Below, piece by piece: positions 31,648-39,060 of a stretch of DNA of 39,628 nucleotides (position 1 is its first letter; every line of letters begins with the position of its first letter). The position numbers and the translations under genes were made by a program. Location: the NCBI GenBank assembly GCA_016196115.1, contig JACPYI010000022.1, positions 1 to 39,628 of the forward strand. The letters are read 5' to 3'. Below the pieces are notes generated by a model. It was not told the origin of the DNA. It did not search any database and saw only the letters and a program-made list of their open reading frames with translations. This DNA comes from Candidatus Sungiibacteriota bacterium (GTDB lineage Bacteria > Patescibacteriota > Minisyncoccia > Sungbacterales > HO2-52-23).

Positions 31648-32013
31648 TTAGGGAAGTCCCGAACCCACCATTAAAACATGAAATCCAGATCCTACAAATA
31701 CAGTACTAACAATACAACCCTCTGGAAGAGGAATATAGGTGCCAAGCAGGGGCACTGTAGGAATAATTGGATCATAATAACTAAACCAAATTGTCGCGGA
31801 GACCACTAAAGGGTTGAAAATCATGAGGTTGGGCGGACTAGCACCAACAGGAACTTGATAGGTTAGAAAAGCATAGACAGGAGACGCATATAGGAAACAG
31901 GGGATAGAGAGAATATTGTATCCACCAAATCCGAGCTGCGCGTGCGCCTTCTGTGGCAAGACCAAAAGCGTGATCCCTACAATAAGTACAACGATAAGGA
32001 CATATTGTTTCAT
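31648..32013 (-). CDS. Small secreted protein
   Basis: 121 aa. Signal peptide YVLIVVLIVGITLLVLPQ with AHA cleavage site at about 25. The mature part is hydrophobic with beta-like segments (PVYAFLTYQVPVGASPPNLM, TVPLLGTYIPLPEG) and two cysteines (C39, C100 region). No family recognised. Ends 11 nt upstream of the next gene on the same strand. Promoter with leaderless geometry. Confidence 0.65.
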   Translation of the reverse strand: MKQYVLIVVLIVGITLLVLPQKAHAQLGFGGYNILSIPCFLYASPVYAFLTYQVPVGASPPNLMIFNPLVVSATIWFSYYDPIIPTVPLLGTYIPLPEGCIVSTVFVGSGFHVLMVGSGLP

Positions 32014-32020
32014 ATTTTCC

Positions 32021-32026
32021 AGTATA
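32021..32026 (-). promoter_or_regulatory. Extended -10 box, leaderless geometry
   Basis: TTGTGGTATACT on the minus strand: TGN plus TATACT, 7 nt before the ATG at 32013. A perfect DnaA-box-like TTATCCACA lies at 32040-32048, in the -35 area. Confidence 0.5.
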
Positions 32027-32097
32027 CCACAAAGTCAAGTTATCCACAGATACTTTCATCGCCAAGACGCTAAAAATGCACTATGATAAAGGGAACT

Positions 32098-33090
32098 ATG
32101 ACGAAAGCGTACAAGTATTTTCGCTCTCACCTGAAAGCGGTGTTTGTGTTGGTTATTTTCGCATCTGTTGGTGGCGGTCTGCTCCTCTGGAACCGCAACA
32201 CAAAACAACAGAGCGCGGCTCACGGCAGCTTTGCGGTTGTTGGTAATACCATGCGCACTGAGCAGTTGAAAAAACTTCAGCAGGATAGCGACGGCGATGG
32301 ATTGCGGGATTGGGAAGAGACGTTGTATCACACCGATCCGCACAATCCCGATACCGACGGAGACGGGACCCCGGACGGAGAGGAGGTGAAGTTGGGACGC
32401 GATCCCACAAAACCCAACACATCTAAAAATCCTCGTGAGCCCAATGACTTGATGGCAACTTCAACGCCGGAAACTATACAAAACAATTCTGTACAGGATC
32501 AAAATCTTACCAAGCGCCTTGCCGAAGAAGTGGGCAAACAGATTATTGTCCAGCGCATCGCGCATCCTGATGTTCCGTTTGACCCGCAAACCGCAGGGCA
32601 GGATGTTGTTGATAACTTTATAAGTTCGGTCCCTGATGACGCCACTACGTTCGTAAATGAAAAAGATATAATGATTAGCAAGCAAGATACAAGCGACGCG
32701 ATAAAAAAATATAAGCTTGAATTAGAACGCATTGTGAAGATAGGTTTTGGTGCGTTTACCAAAGACGAGCTGGAGATCCTTAAAGAGGCGCTGGAGGCCC
32801 AAGATTATGCGAAACTTAATCAGCTTGATAAATATATTTCAGCATACGATCGCGCCATCGGGCAATTAAAAAAACTTTCGGTTCCGCCATCGTTGGCCTC
32901 GCTCCATCTTGAATATCTTAATCTCGCTGTCGCCGAAGAAACGGTGGTCAAAAAAATGCGCGGTGCCCAAAATGATACGGTGAGCGCCATGGTTGCAGCA
33001 AAACAGTATATTGCGATCCATCAAAATTTTGACACACTGTATCTCAAATTTCATCATGAATACGAGAAACATGGACTAGCAAAGAAATAA
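32098..33090 (+). CDS. Membrane-anchored thrombospondin type-3 repeat protein
   Basis: 330 aa from ATG 32098. One transmembrane helix (about 14-32, [18 protein letters not shown]), then two calcium-binding TSP3-type repeats ([38 protein letters not shown]) and a helical C-terminal half (about 130-330). The ATG at 32083 overlaps the probable -10 box TATGAT (32082-32087), so the later start is preferred. First gene of the cluster leading to the VirB6-like protein, 5 nt before the next gene. Confidence 0.85.
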   Translation: MTKAYKYFRSHLKAVFVLVIFASVGGGLLLWNRNTKQQSAAHGSFAVVGNTMRTEQLKKLQQDSDGDGLRDWEETLYHTDPHNPDTDGDGTPDGEEVKLGRDPTKPNTSKNPREPNDLMATSTPETIQNNSVQDQNLTKRLAEEVGKQIIVQRIAHPDVPFDPQTAGQDVVDNFISSVPDDATTFVNEKDIMISKQDTSDAIKKYKLELERIVKIGFGAFTKDELEILKEALEAQDYAKLNQLDKYISAYDRAIGQLKKLSVPPSLASLHLEYLNLAVAEETVVKKMRGAQNDTVSAMVAAKQYIAIHQNFDTLYLKFHHEYEKHGLAKK

Positions 33091-33095
33091 CCAGA

Positions 33096-35051
33096 ATGAA
33101 TCTTCGCGCTCATCTTAAAAAATCGTTAGTCGCGCCGTTCCTCATCGCTCTGATTTGCATAGGATTTGCTTTGCCTTTTTCCGCGCACGCCATCTTGGGT
33201 GTGGGAGATGTAGGTGTAACCGTCACTCTCCCTGGTTCAGTTACTAGCACCGAGACACTTACTAATCCTCAAACTTTTGGCTCAACCACGTGGCTACTTC
33301 GCTACATCGTCAACCCGCTCGCGCGGGCCGCAACGCGGGCTGTGCTTACCTCGCTTACCCAGCAGGTGGTGAATTGGGTTTCGGCAAACGGGGGAAATAA
33401 CGTCGGGTTTGTGGGCAATTTTGAGCAGACCCTTACCAATGAACTTGATAATGAGGCCGGGCAGATTTTGGACCAGTTCAAATACATTGATTTTTGCGGG
33501 GACATCGGGACGTATCTGCGGCTTAATTTGCGCGGGCCTGCGGGCGGGTTTCGCCAGAGGGCCCGATGCACCCTGACCGCGGCCGTAAAAAACGTGCAGA
33601 GTTTTTACGACAACTTCCAAAACGGCGGCTGGGAGACGTTTTTGAAAACCAACGTGGATATCCAGAACAACACGGCCGGCGCCTTTCTCATCGGGTTTGA
33701 CTACAAACTTGCGATGGAATCGCGGCGGAAAGAAGAGTTTGGGCTCAAGTACCAAAAGAGCAGCGTCCTTGGCATTACCATACCCAAAAAAATATCAAGC
33801 ACATGCATACCAACGGACTCCAGAAAAACTTTTGGAAATGACCCGAATCTTGGTAAAAGTTATTCCCGATCAGGCAGCAAGCTCTCCTCAGATGTTACCA
33901 CCAATCAGACCGAATTTGGAAGCGAGAGCTGTCTCAACACCTACGAGGAGCAGACCCCGGGCACGATTATCGAGCAGACCATCAAAGACGCGAATAAGAC
34001 CGGCATTGATTTTGGCATTAGCGCAAAGGATTTTGACGAGGCAATCGGCGCCATTATGACGGCGCTCTTGCAGCGTACCATCAGCTCGGCAGGAGGCATA
34101 TTTGGCAAGGGCTCGCCTGGGCAGGCAAATTATGGGGACCAGCTGTATAGCTACAAAGAGATCGGCCCGTCGCAGGATGCTCTGCGCTCCCGCACTGAGG
34201 CCGGTATTTTCCTTGCCTACGGAGCCACCCAGGCCATTGATGCGTCGGTGCTGGCGCTTCGCGCAGAGATTGCGGCAACCTCAACGCTCTCTGCCGCGCG
34301 CGAAAAAGAACTGAAAGAAAAAACATCTGACCTGCTTGCCAAAAAACAGGTGCTTGCCGCTGCCGAAAGCCGGATTGTTACCACCAAGCAATCATCATTC
34401 AATGCCGTTACCCAGGGTGATATTGCGGCCATTGACGGACGCATCACGCAAAGCATGAACGCTATTGAGCCCATTGCCGCCGAAGTAAAAGCATCGCCAT
34501 ACGCCTCGCCCACCGGAGACATGAAAACCGACGCGCTCAATGATCTCTCCGGCGCCCGCACCGCTGTGGCAAGCACACGACGCCTTGTCGGGCAGGCAAT
34601 TGACGAGATTGACGCGGCGCTTGGATTCTTTGCCGCGGCCAGCACGACTCGTCAAGCCGATATCGCGACCCTCCACAACTATCGCGATACGCTCTTCACG
34701 AGCATACGGGCAACGACGGCCGCCGAGTCCGGGGCGACGCAAAAACTTCTTGCGGAAGACGGCAAACTTCAAAACGAATACAATACGATCCAGAGATTTG
34801 TCACCTCAAGCGAGGCAATCGGGGAGACCGGCACCGCGATCAGTTTGATTTTGGCGGCAAACGAAGTGCGACAAAACGCCGCTACCGCGATCCAAAATAC
34901 CTTTAGTTTTCTCGACAGCATCGTGGGGCAAGCATTGGTAACCCCAGCTCCCCAGAGCCCGTCCACAGCGGCAACACCCGTAACCCCGGAAACGCCCGAA
35001 ACCCCGCCGATCCCGGCACCCATAGAATCAGGAGGCGAGCCCGGAGAATAG
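33096..35051 (+). CDS. Large secreted coiled-coil protein of the VirB6-like cluster
   Basis: 651 aa. Signal peptide (LVAPFLIALICIGFALPFSA, HA cleavage), a Cys-containing globular region (about 60-300, with CGDIGTYLRL, CTLTAAVKNVQSFYDN, CIPTDS, CLNTYEEQTPG), helical regions with coiled-coil character (about 360-600) and a Pro/Thr/Glu tail. Proteins of this build are found next to VirB6/TrbL-like genes in Parcubacteria, to my recollection, and may be periplasmic or surface components of a secretion machine. Function unproven. Confidence 0.75.
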   Translation: MNLRAHLKKSLVAPFLIALICIGFALPFSAHAILGVGDVGVTVTLPGSVTSTETLTNPQTFGSTTWLLRYIVNPLARAATRAVLTSLTQQVVNWVSANGGNNVGFVGNFEQTLTNELDNEAGQILDQFKYIDFCGDIGTYLRLNLRGPAGGFRQRARCTLTAAVKNVQSFYDNFQNGGWETFLKTNVDIQNNTAGAFLIGFDYKLAMESRRKEEFGLKYQKSSVLGITIPKKISSTCIPTDSRKTFGNDPNLGKSYSRSGSKLSSDVTTNQTEFGSESCLNTYEEQTPGTIIEQTIKDANKTGIDFGISAKDFDEAIGAIMTALLQRTISSAGGIFGKGSPGQANYGDQLYSYKEIGPSQDALRSRTEAGIFLAYGATQAIDASVLALRAEIAATSTLSAAREKELKEKTSDLLAKKQVLAAAESRIVTTKQSSFNAVTQGDIAAIDGRITQSMNAIEPIAAEVKASPYASPTGDMKTDALNDLSGARTAVASTRRLVGQAIDEIDAALGFFAAASTTRQADIATLHNYRDTLFTSIRATTAAESGATQKLLAEDGKLQNEYNTIQRFVTSSEAIGETGTAISLILAANEVRQNAATAIQNTFSFLDSIVGQALVTPAPQSPSTAATPVTPETPETPPIPAPIESGGEPGE

Positions 35052-35330
35052 GGTAATACCAAAGATCATGAAAAGAGATTTTGATTGATGGAGCCCAAAA
35101 GCAAAACCGCCCCGTATACAGAGCGGCTTCGCGGTGCATAACCCACCCGACAGATTACCTCCGAACATCACCAGCGGGCTTGGTACGCGGGTATATTTTA
35201 TCCCGGCATGGTCGGGACTCGGCGTCGATCCTTTGAGCACAGTACCATACCACCCAAAGAATCCGAGCTCTGCCCCCGGTTCGGCCAGAAACAAGAGCTT
35301 GTACGAAAAAGCACCACCTACATATGTATC
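35052..35330. other. Non-coding or unassigned GC-rich segment
   Basis: No convincing gene. Open frames on both strands overlap each other (for example 35028-35294 minus, 35134-35364 plus), and neither resembles a known protein. There are several short inverted repeats, such as CCGC/GCGG around 35108-35130 and CCCG/CGGG around 35203-35217. The dense pairing suggests a structured RNA or a relict element. Confidence 0.4.
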
Positions 35331-35411
35331 ACAAACAAAAAAACCCTACTCTCCCTGCTCCTGATCGCGCTGGTGATCGCGGGGGTTTTCGGCGCGGGGC
35401 AGGAGGTGTTA
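35331..35411 (+). repeat. Signal-peptide leader repeat, copy A
   Basis: Encodes KKTLLSLLLIALVIAGVFGA, close to the start of the VirB6-like protein at 36739-36823 (about 84% identical by eye over 76 nt). The frame ends with AGGAGG (35401-35406), an ATG at 35418 and a four-codon run MRKT whose TGA overlaps the ATG of the NYN gene. Confidence 0.8.
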
Positions 35412-35428
35412 TCATATATGAGAAAAAC

Positions 35429-35989
35429 ATGACGCAAAAAACGCTCATTCTCAAAGGAGAGGCTGTCGTCTACATTGACTGGGCGAATGTTCACGGCTGG
35501 GAGGGATCACTCAAGTGCAAGATAGATATTGCTCACCTTTTTGCCTATTTGAAAACTTATCCGCAGACGCAGGATATACGGCTTTATTTTGGGAAAGATA
35601 TCCATCCGAAATCCGTAGCATTTCTCCAGCGCGCGCAAGAAATCGGATACACAGTCACCAGTAAAGACGTAAAATATATTCTTGAAGCGGAGATTAGCGG
35701 CCGGAAAGTATATCGCCGCAAATGCGACTTTGATATGGAAATCTGTATTGACGTACACGAGGCGCTGGCTGAAAACATCCGTGCCTTCGTTTTCTTTACC
35801 GGAGATGGCGATTTTGCTCCGTTGTATAAGAAGCTGATCCACTTACATAAACAGGTGATTGTAATCTATTCACCGGGTCATCTTGGCAGGGAGATTTGGG
35901 ATATAAAGAAGGGCGTGTTTAAGATTCAACTCAAGAATCTATTCGATAGAGAAAAATCGTCCCCCCGATTGCTCGAGGGGCGTGATTAG
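35429..35989 (+). CDS. NYN-domain (LabA/DUF88-like) RNase
   Basis: 186 aa starting MTQKTLILKGEAVVYIDWAN. Typical NYN acidic residues: D17 and N20 in YIDWANVHGW, D102/D108 in CDFDMEICIDVHEAL and D126/D128 in FFTGDGDFAPLYKKL, with IWDIKKGVFKIQL near the end. NYN domains are Mg-dependent RNases of the PIN superfamily. The ATG overlaps a stop codon of the upstream leader frame (ATGA), so translation may be coupled to copy A of the leader. Toxin or RNA-processing role not decided. Confidence 0.85.
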   Translation: MTQKTLILKGEAVVYIDWANVHGWEGSLKCKIDIAHLFAYLKTYPQTQDIRLYFGKDIHPKSVAFLQRAQEIGYTVTSKDVKYILEAEISGRKVYRRKCDFDMEICIDVHEALAENIRAFVFFTGDGDFAPLYKKLIHLHKQVIVIYSPGHLGREIWDIKKGVFKIQLKNLFDREKSSPRLLEGRD

Positions 35990-36047
35990 TCACCAGTGTA
36001 GCAAATTGAAAAAGTATGTCAAGACCTCTGATCAGACATTTATCCCT

Positions 36048-36102
36048 CACTATTCTTAAACGTACCACCATACAAATGGGTGTGGAACCCAAAAGAATAG
36101 TG
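36048..36102. repeat. Inverted repeat before leader copy B
   Basis: CACTATTCTT (36048-36057) and AAGAATAGTG (36093-36102) are perfect 10-bp inverted repeats around a 35-nt loop that itself can pair partly (ACCACCAT with ATGGGTGT). It may terminate the NYN transcript. AAAAGAATAGT is shared with the hairpin at 29983. Confidence 0.5.
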
Positions 36103-36106
36103 TGGG

Positions 36107-36212
36107 ACAAAAAAATCATCCTCTCCCTGCTCCTAATCGCCCGCCTGCGCCAAGGCTTCGGTGGACAAGCACTGGTCATTGCCGGAGTTTTTGGCACGGG
36201 GCATGGGGTGTT
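36107..36212 (+). repeat. Signal-peptide leader repeat, copy B, interrupted
   Basis: Encodes KKIILSLLLIA then a 30-nt insertion (36141-36170) and LVIAGVFGTGHGVF. The two halves align to the VirB6-like leader. Its tail overlaps the promoter of the PemK gene. The frame runs to 36243 without a mature domain. Confidence 0.8.
36141..36170 (+). repeat. Palindromic repeat insertion encoding RLRQGFGGQA
   Basis: Exactly 30 nt (CCGCCTGCGCCAAGGC then TTCGGTGGACAAGC) inserted in leader copy B. It keeps the frame and would insert RLRQGFGGQA in the hydrophobic core. The sequence resembles dispersed 'cttcggcggacaagc'-type repeats that, to my knowledge, occur in many Patescibacteria genomes. Confidence 0.6.
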
Positions 36213-36241
36213 TTGGGCGGAGCGGCGAGTTAGTGTAACAT
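36213..36241 (+). promoter_or_regulatory. PemK-like gene promoter, leaderless geometry
   Basis: TTGGGC (36213-36218), 17-nt spacer, TAACAT (36236-36241), then 6 nt to the ATG at 36248. Confidence 0.5.
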
Positions 36242-36247
36242 AAGATT

Positions 36248-36640
36248 ATGGAAAAAGCTTTTGACGCGTGGAATACGGAAAAGAAGATGATTCATCAACA
36301 AGAGTTGCCGCCATTTTGCTATCCACGCGAAGTATGGTGGTGTGCGCTTGGAGTAAATGTCGGCGATGAGCAGGATGGAACCGGCAAAAACTTTGACAGA
36401 CCCATTGTTGTCGTGCGCGGATTTAATGAACGTATCTTTTTGGGCATCGCGCTTACCGGCAAAAAGAAAGTGGGGGATTATTACTTTTATCTGGGGAAAA
36501 TCGCTGACAGAGACGCATCTGCTGTCCTCTCTCAAATGCGGCTCATTGACTCGAAACGGCTGGTCAAGAAGATAGCCGTGCTCGATAAAATCACGTTTGA
36601 AAACTTACAAGAAGCTCTTAAAAAAATGCTCTTTGGATAA
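36248..36640 (+). CDS. MazF/PemK-family endoribonuclease toxin-like protein
   Basis: 130 aa. PREVWWCALGVNVGDEQDGT, RPIVVVRGFNERIFLGIALT and VLSQMRLIDSKRLVKKIAVL are the three conserved blocks of MazF/PemK toxins, which cut mRNA. No antitoxin gene lies next to it, unlike classical mazEF; the upstream frame is a signal-peptide leader. Its own promoter has leaderless geometry. It may be a solitary, domesticated toxin. Confidence 0.85.
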   Translation: MEKAFDAWNTEKKMIHQQELPPFCYPREVWWCALGVNVGDEQDGTGKNFDRPIVVVRGFNERIFLGIALTGKKKVGDYYFYLGKIADRDASAVLSQMRLIDSKRLVKKIAVLDKITFENLQEALKKMLFG

Positions 36641-36653
36641 TGTAAACTAATTT

Positions 36654-36673
36654 GCCCCCGCTTGCGCGGGGGC
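36654..36673. repeat. GC-rich hairpin
   Basis: GCCCCCGC and GCGGGGGC form a perfect 8-bp stem with loop TTGC, 14 nt after the PemK stop. No T-run follows. It may slow transcription or be a dispersed repeat. Confidence 0.55.
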
Positions 36674-36720
36674 GAGGCCGAAGCCCTTTGTACTCCCATC
36701 ATACCACCCTCCCAAAACAC

Positions 36721-39000
36721 ATGTCAACCCCCCAGACCAAACACAAAAAAATCATCCTCTCCCTGCTCCTGATCGCGCTGGTCATCGCCGGGGTTTTGGG
36801 GCTGGGGCATGGAGTGTTTGCCGCACCAGATCCGCCAGCAGTACAACCGCCCACGACGGGACTTTCAATTCCACCAAACTCATCTTCGTCGATTCTTGGT
36901 GCAATTCTCTGGATTCTTTTGGCCATTCGAACCGTCCTCGCATGGCTCCTATCGTATGCTGGTACTGCTTTAGACGCAATGTTTGTAGCAAATGCCGAGC
37001 TTGTACCTTCTGGCAATTCAACTGTACAAACTGGATGGATTATATTGCGTGACCTCGTAAATGGAATGTTTATTTTAATCGTCCTCTGGATTGCACTTAC
37101 TATTATCCTCGGTATTGAACAATATGGCGGAAAAAAATTACTCGTAAAGGTGTTAGCAGTCGCAATTCTTATTAACTTCAGTTTAGCAATTGTTACTGCA
37201 ATCTTTGCGTTTTCCAATCAGGTTGCGCTCGTTTTTGCAAATAAAATCAGTGGCGGACCGGAAAAAAACGTCGCTGCACTCATTATCAATACAACAAAAG
37301 TATACAGTATTACCAATCAACTCGACGCAGAGGCGCGTGCTAAACTTGAACAAGCAAGAAAGGCATATATATGGTCTGGAAGTAGTTGTGCTTGGGGGGA
37401 TATATGGTGTGCTACCAAGAATATCGGTTCAGCCGCCGTCACCGCTGCAGGATCTGCTTTCAGCACGGTGGTAGGAGCCGAGAAGGCGAATTTTGATCAG
37501 GTAGTTGGTGCCGCCATTGGTATTATCTTTCTCTTGATTATAACATCGGCATTTGTCTATACAGCCGTTGCTCTTGGTATACGCTATGTTGCGGTAATAC
37601 TTGTCTCAATCTTTGCTCCTATCGCTTGTCTTGCACTTGTTTTACCACTTGCATCCGCAAAAAAAGCGTGGGATCAGTGGTCAGAAGCGGTTTTCAAATG
37701 GGCGTTCTTTGCCCCGGCGTTTTATTTCTTACTGTATCTGACGCTTCTTATGGCGGTAGCATTTGATAAGCAACTCAGTCAGGGATCACAGGGAACAACA
37801 GATATTAAAATAGATACGCCACGCATTTTGGCTCTTATGGTAGTTTTGATTATGCTCCATTTCACGGCAAAGTTTGCAAAAGACACATCTGGAAAAGCGG
37901 GTACAATTGTTATGGATACCCTCAAAAAAGGTGCGGGGTTGGCGGTGGGGGTTACGGCTGGGGTGGCGACCGGCGGGACGCTGATGGCGGCGCGTGGGTT
38001 GGCGCGTGGGATGGTGAAGCCGGGGACAAGGCGTGAAAAGTTTACGCGAGGACTGGCCCGATACGCGCCAGGCGGAAGAGCTATTCAACGGGCAGGTGTT
38101 CGATCATTGGAGCAGCAGAAGCAGGATATTGAGGATCGGAAGAAAAACTATGGAAGCTACTCCAACGATCAGATACAAGCTGATTTCCGCGGAACCAATA
38201 TTGATTACACCAGAGAAAATGCTGCCAGATTGGCCATGCTTGCCGAACGCAAGGATGGGTTTAAGGGCATGAACGAGGGCGAGATGAAGCGCGTACAGGC
38301 AGTTCTTTCGCATTACAATATGGGCAGTACGCTTGCCAAGACAAACCCAACCCTTGCAGATGAGAACTCGCTCTCTACCAAGGGACGGCAAGACCTAAAG
38401 GATAACGCCGGAAAGAATGCGATAAATCATAATAATGCCCTGGCGGCAGATCCAATCCGCTACACCGCAGAGAATATGCTATCCGGCGACATAGAAAAGG
38501 TAAACACCAGTGAGATCAAGGAAATGACGACGGACAGTGATAAGGCGAAAGAGGCAAAAGCAAAAGTGCGCGAGGGCTTTGCGCGCAATACCGCGTTTGG
38601 CACGAATCAACTCCGCGATCTTGCAGTCAAAGATATTGAGGCAGCCCAGCAACAGGTTAATCACATGAATAGCACCTATGTAGCACTCAATGCGGAGTTG
38701 GCTACCGAGATGGCAAAAGTCGAGGACCAGAGAGATCAGGCAATGATTGCGCGCACCAATCGCCGCATTGCACAGATAAAGGGAATCGCGGCATATGTCA
38801 ATAATAATCCGGGCGGCAGAATATTAGGACTTACATTAGAAACAGAAATGGCAGATGCCGCGGAACAAGAGCGCCAGCGAGGGCGCAGAGGAGGAAGAGC
38901 GGGTAATCCACAACCTCCAACACCAACTCCACCAACTACTCCCACGCCTACACCCCCCCCCGACAACGCCGTAAACCCTGCGGCGCAATGGACTCGTTAA
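36721..39000 (+). CDS. VirB6/TrbL-like inner-membrane protein
   Basis: About 759 aa from ATG 36721. Signal-peptide leader (KKIILSLLLIALVIAGVLGL, 10-37), then at least seven hydrophobic segments up to about 395 (ILGAILWILLAIRTVLAWLL, DLVNGMFILIVLWIALTIIL, AAIGIIFLLIITSAFVYTAV, WAFFAPAFYFLLYLTLLMAV), and a long soluble C-terminal part (about 400-759, charged helices, Pro/Thr-rich end). This is the layout of VirB6/TrbL-like proteins of type IV secretion systems. No VirB4 or other component lies in the window. The TTG frame from 36652 is not needed. GC-rich codons cluster at 37925-38100. Confidence 0.8.
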   Translation: MSTPQTKHKKIILSLLLIALVIAGVLGLGHGVFAAPDPPAVQPPTTGLSIPPNSSSSILGAILWILLAIRTVLAWLLSYAGTALDAMFVANAELVPSGNSTVQTGWIILRDLVNGMFILIVLWIALTIILGIEQYGGKKLLVKVLAVAILINFSLAIVTAIFAFSNQVALVFANKISGGPEKNVAALIINTTKVYSITNQLDAEARAKLEQARKAYIWSGSSCAWGDIWCATKNIGSAAVTAAGSAFSTVVGAEKANFDQVVGAAIGIIFLLIITSAFVYTAVALGIRYVAVILVSIFAPIACLALVLPLASAKKAWDQWSEAVFKWAFFAPAFYFLLYLTLLMAVAFDKQLSQGSQGTTDIKIDTPRILALMVVLIMLHFTAKFAKDTSGKAGTIVMDTLKKGAGLAVGVTAGVATGGTLMAARGLARGMVKPGTRREKFTRGLARYAPGGRAIQRAGVRSLEQQKQDIEDRKKNYGSYSNDQIQADFRGTNIDYTRENAARLAMLAERKDGFKGMNEGEMKRVQAVLSHYNMGSTLAKTNPTLADENSLSTKGRQDLKDNAGKNAINHNNALAADPIRYTAENMLSGDIEKVNTSEIKEMTTDSDKAKEAKAKVREGFARNTAFGTNQLRDLAVKDIEAAQQQVNHMNSTYVALNAELATEMAKVEDQRDQAMIARTNRRIAQIKGIAAYVNNNPGGRILGLTLETEMADAAEQERQRGRRGGRAGNPQPPTPTPPTTPTPTPPPDNAVNPAAQWTR
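36739..36823 (+). repeat. Signal-peptide leader repeat, copy C (in gene)
   Basis: The original context of the leader: residues 7-34 of the VirB6-like protein. Copies A and B upstream match it. Confidence 0.8.
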
Positions 39001-39060
39001 TATACTTTCAATTACGAAACTCCCTTTGATATGGTATCATGCCAATAGCCATGCGTGTGA

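Noticed and set aside
35028-35364. Overlapping ORFs on both strands between the large secreted protein and the NYN gene
   Set aside because: Both have unusual composition and no recognised family, and they overlap each other and the ends of real features. Treated as an unassigned structured segment.
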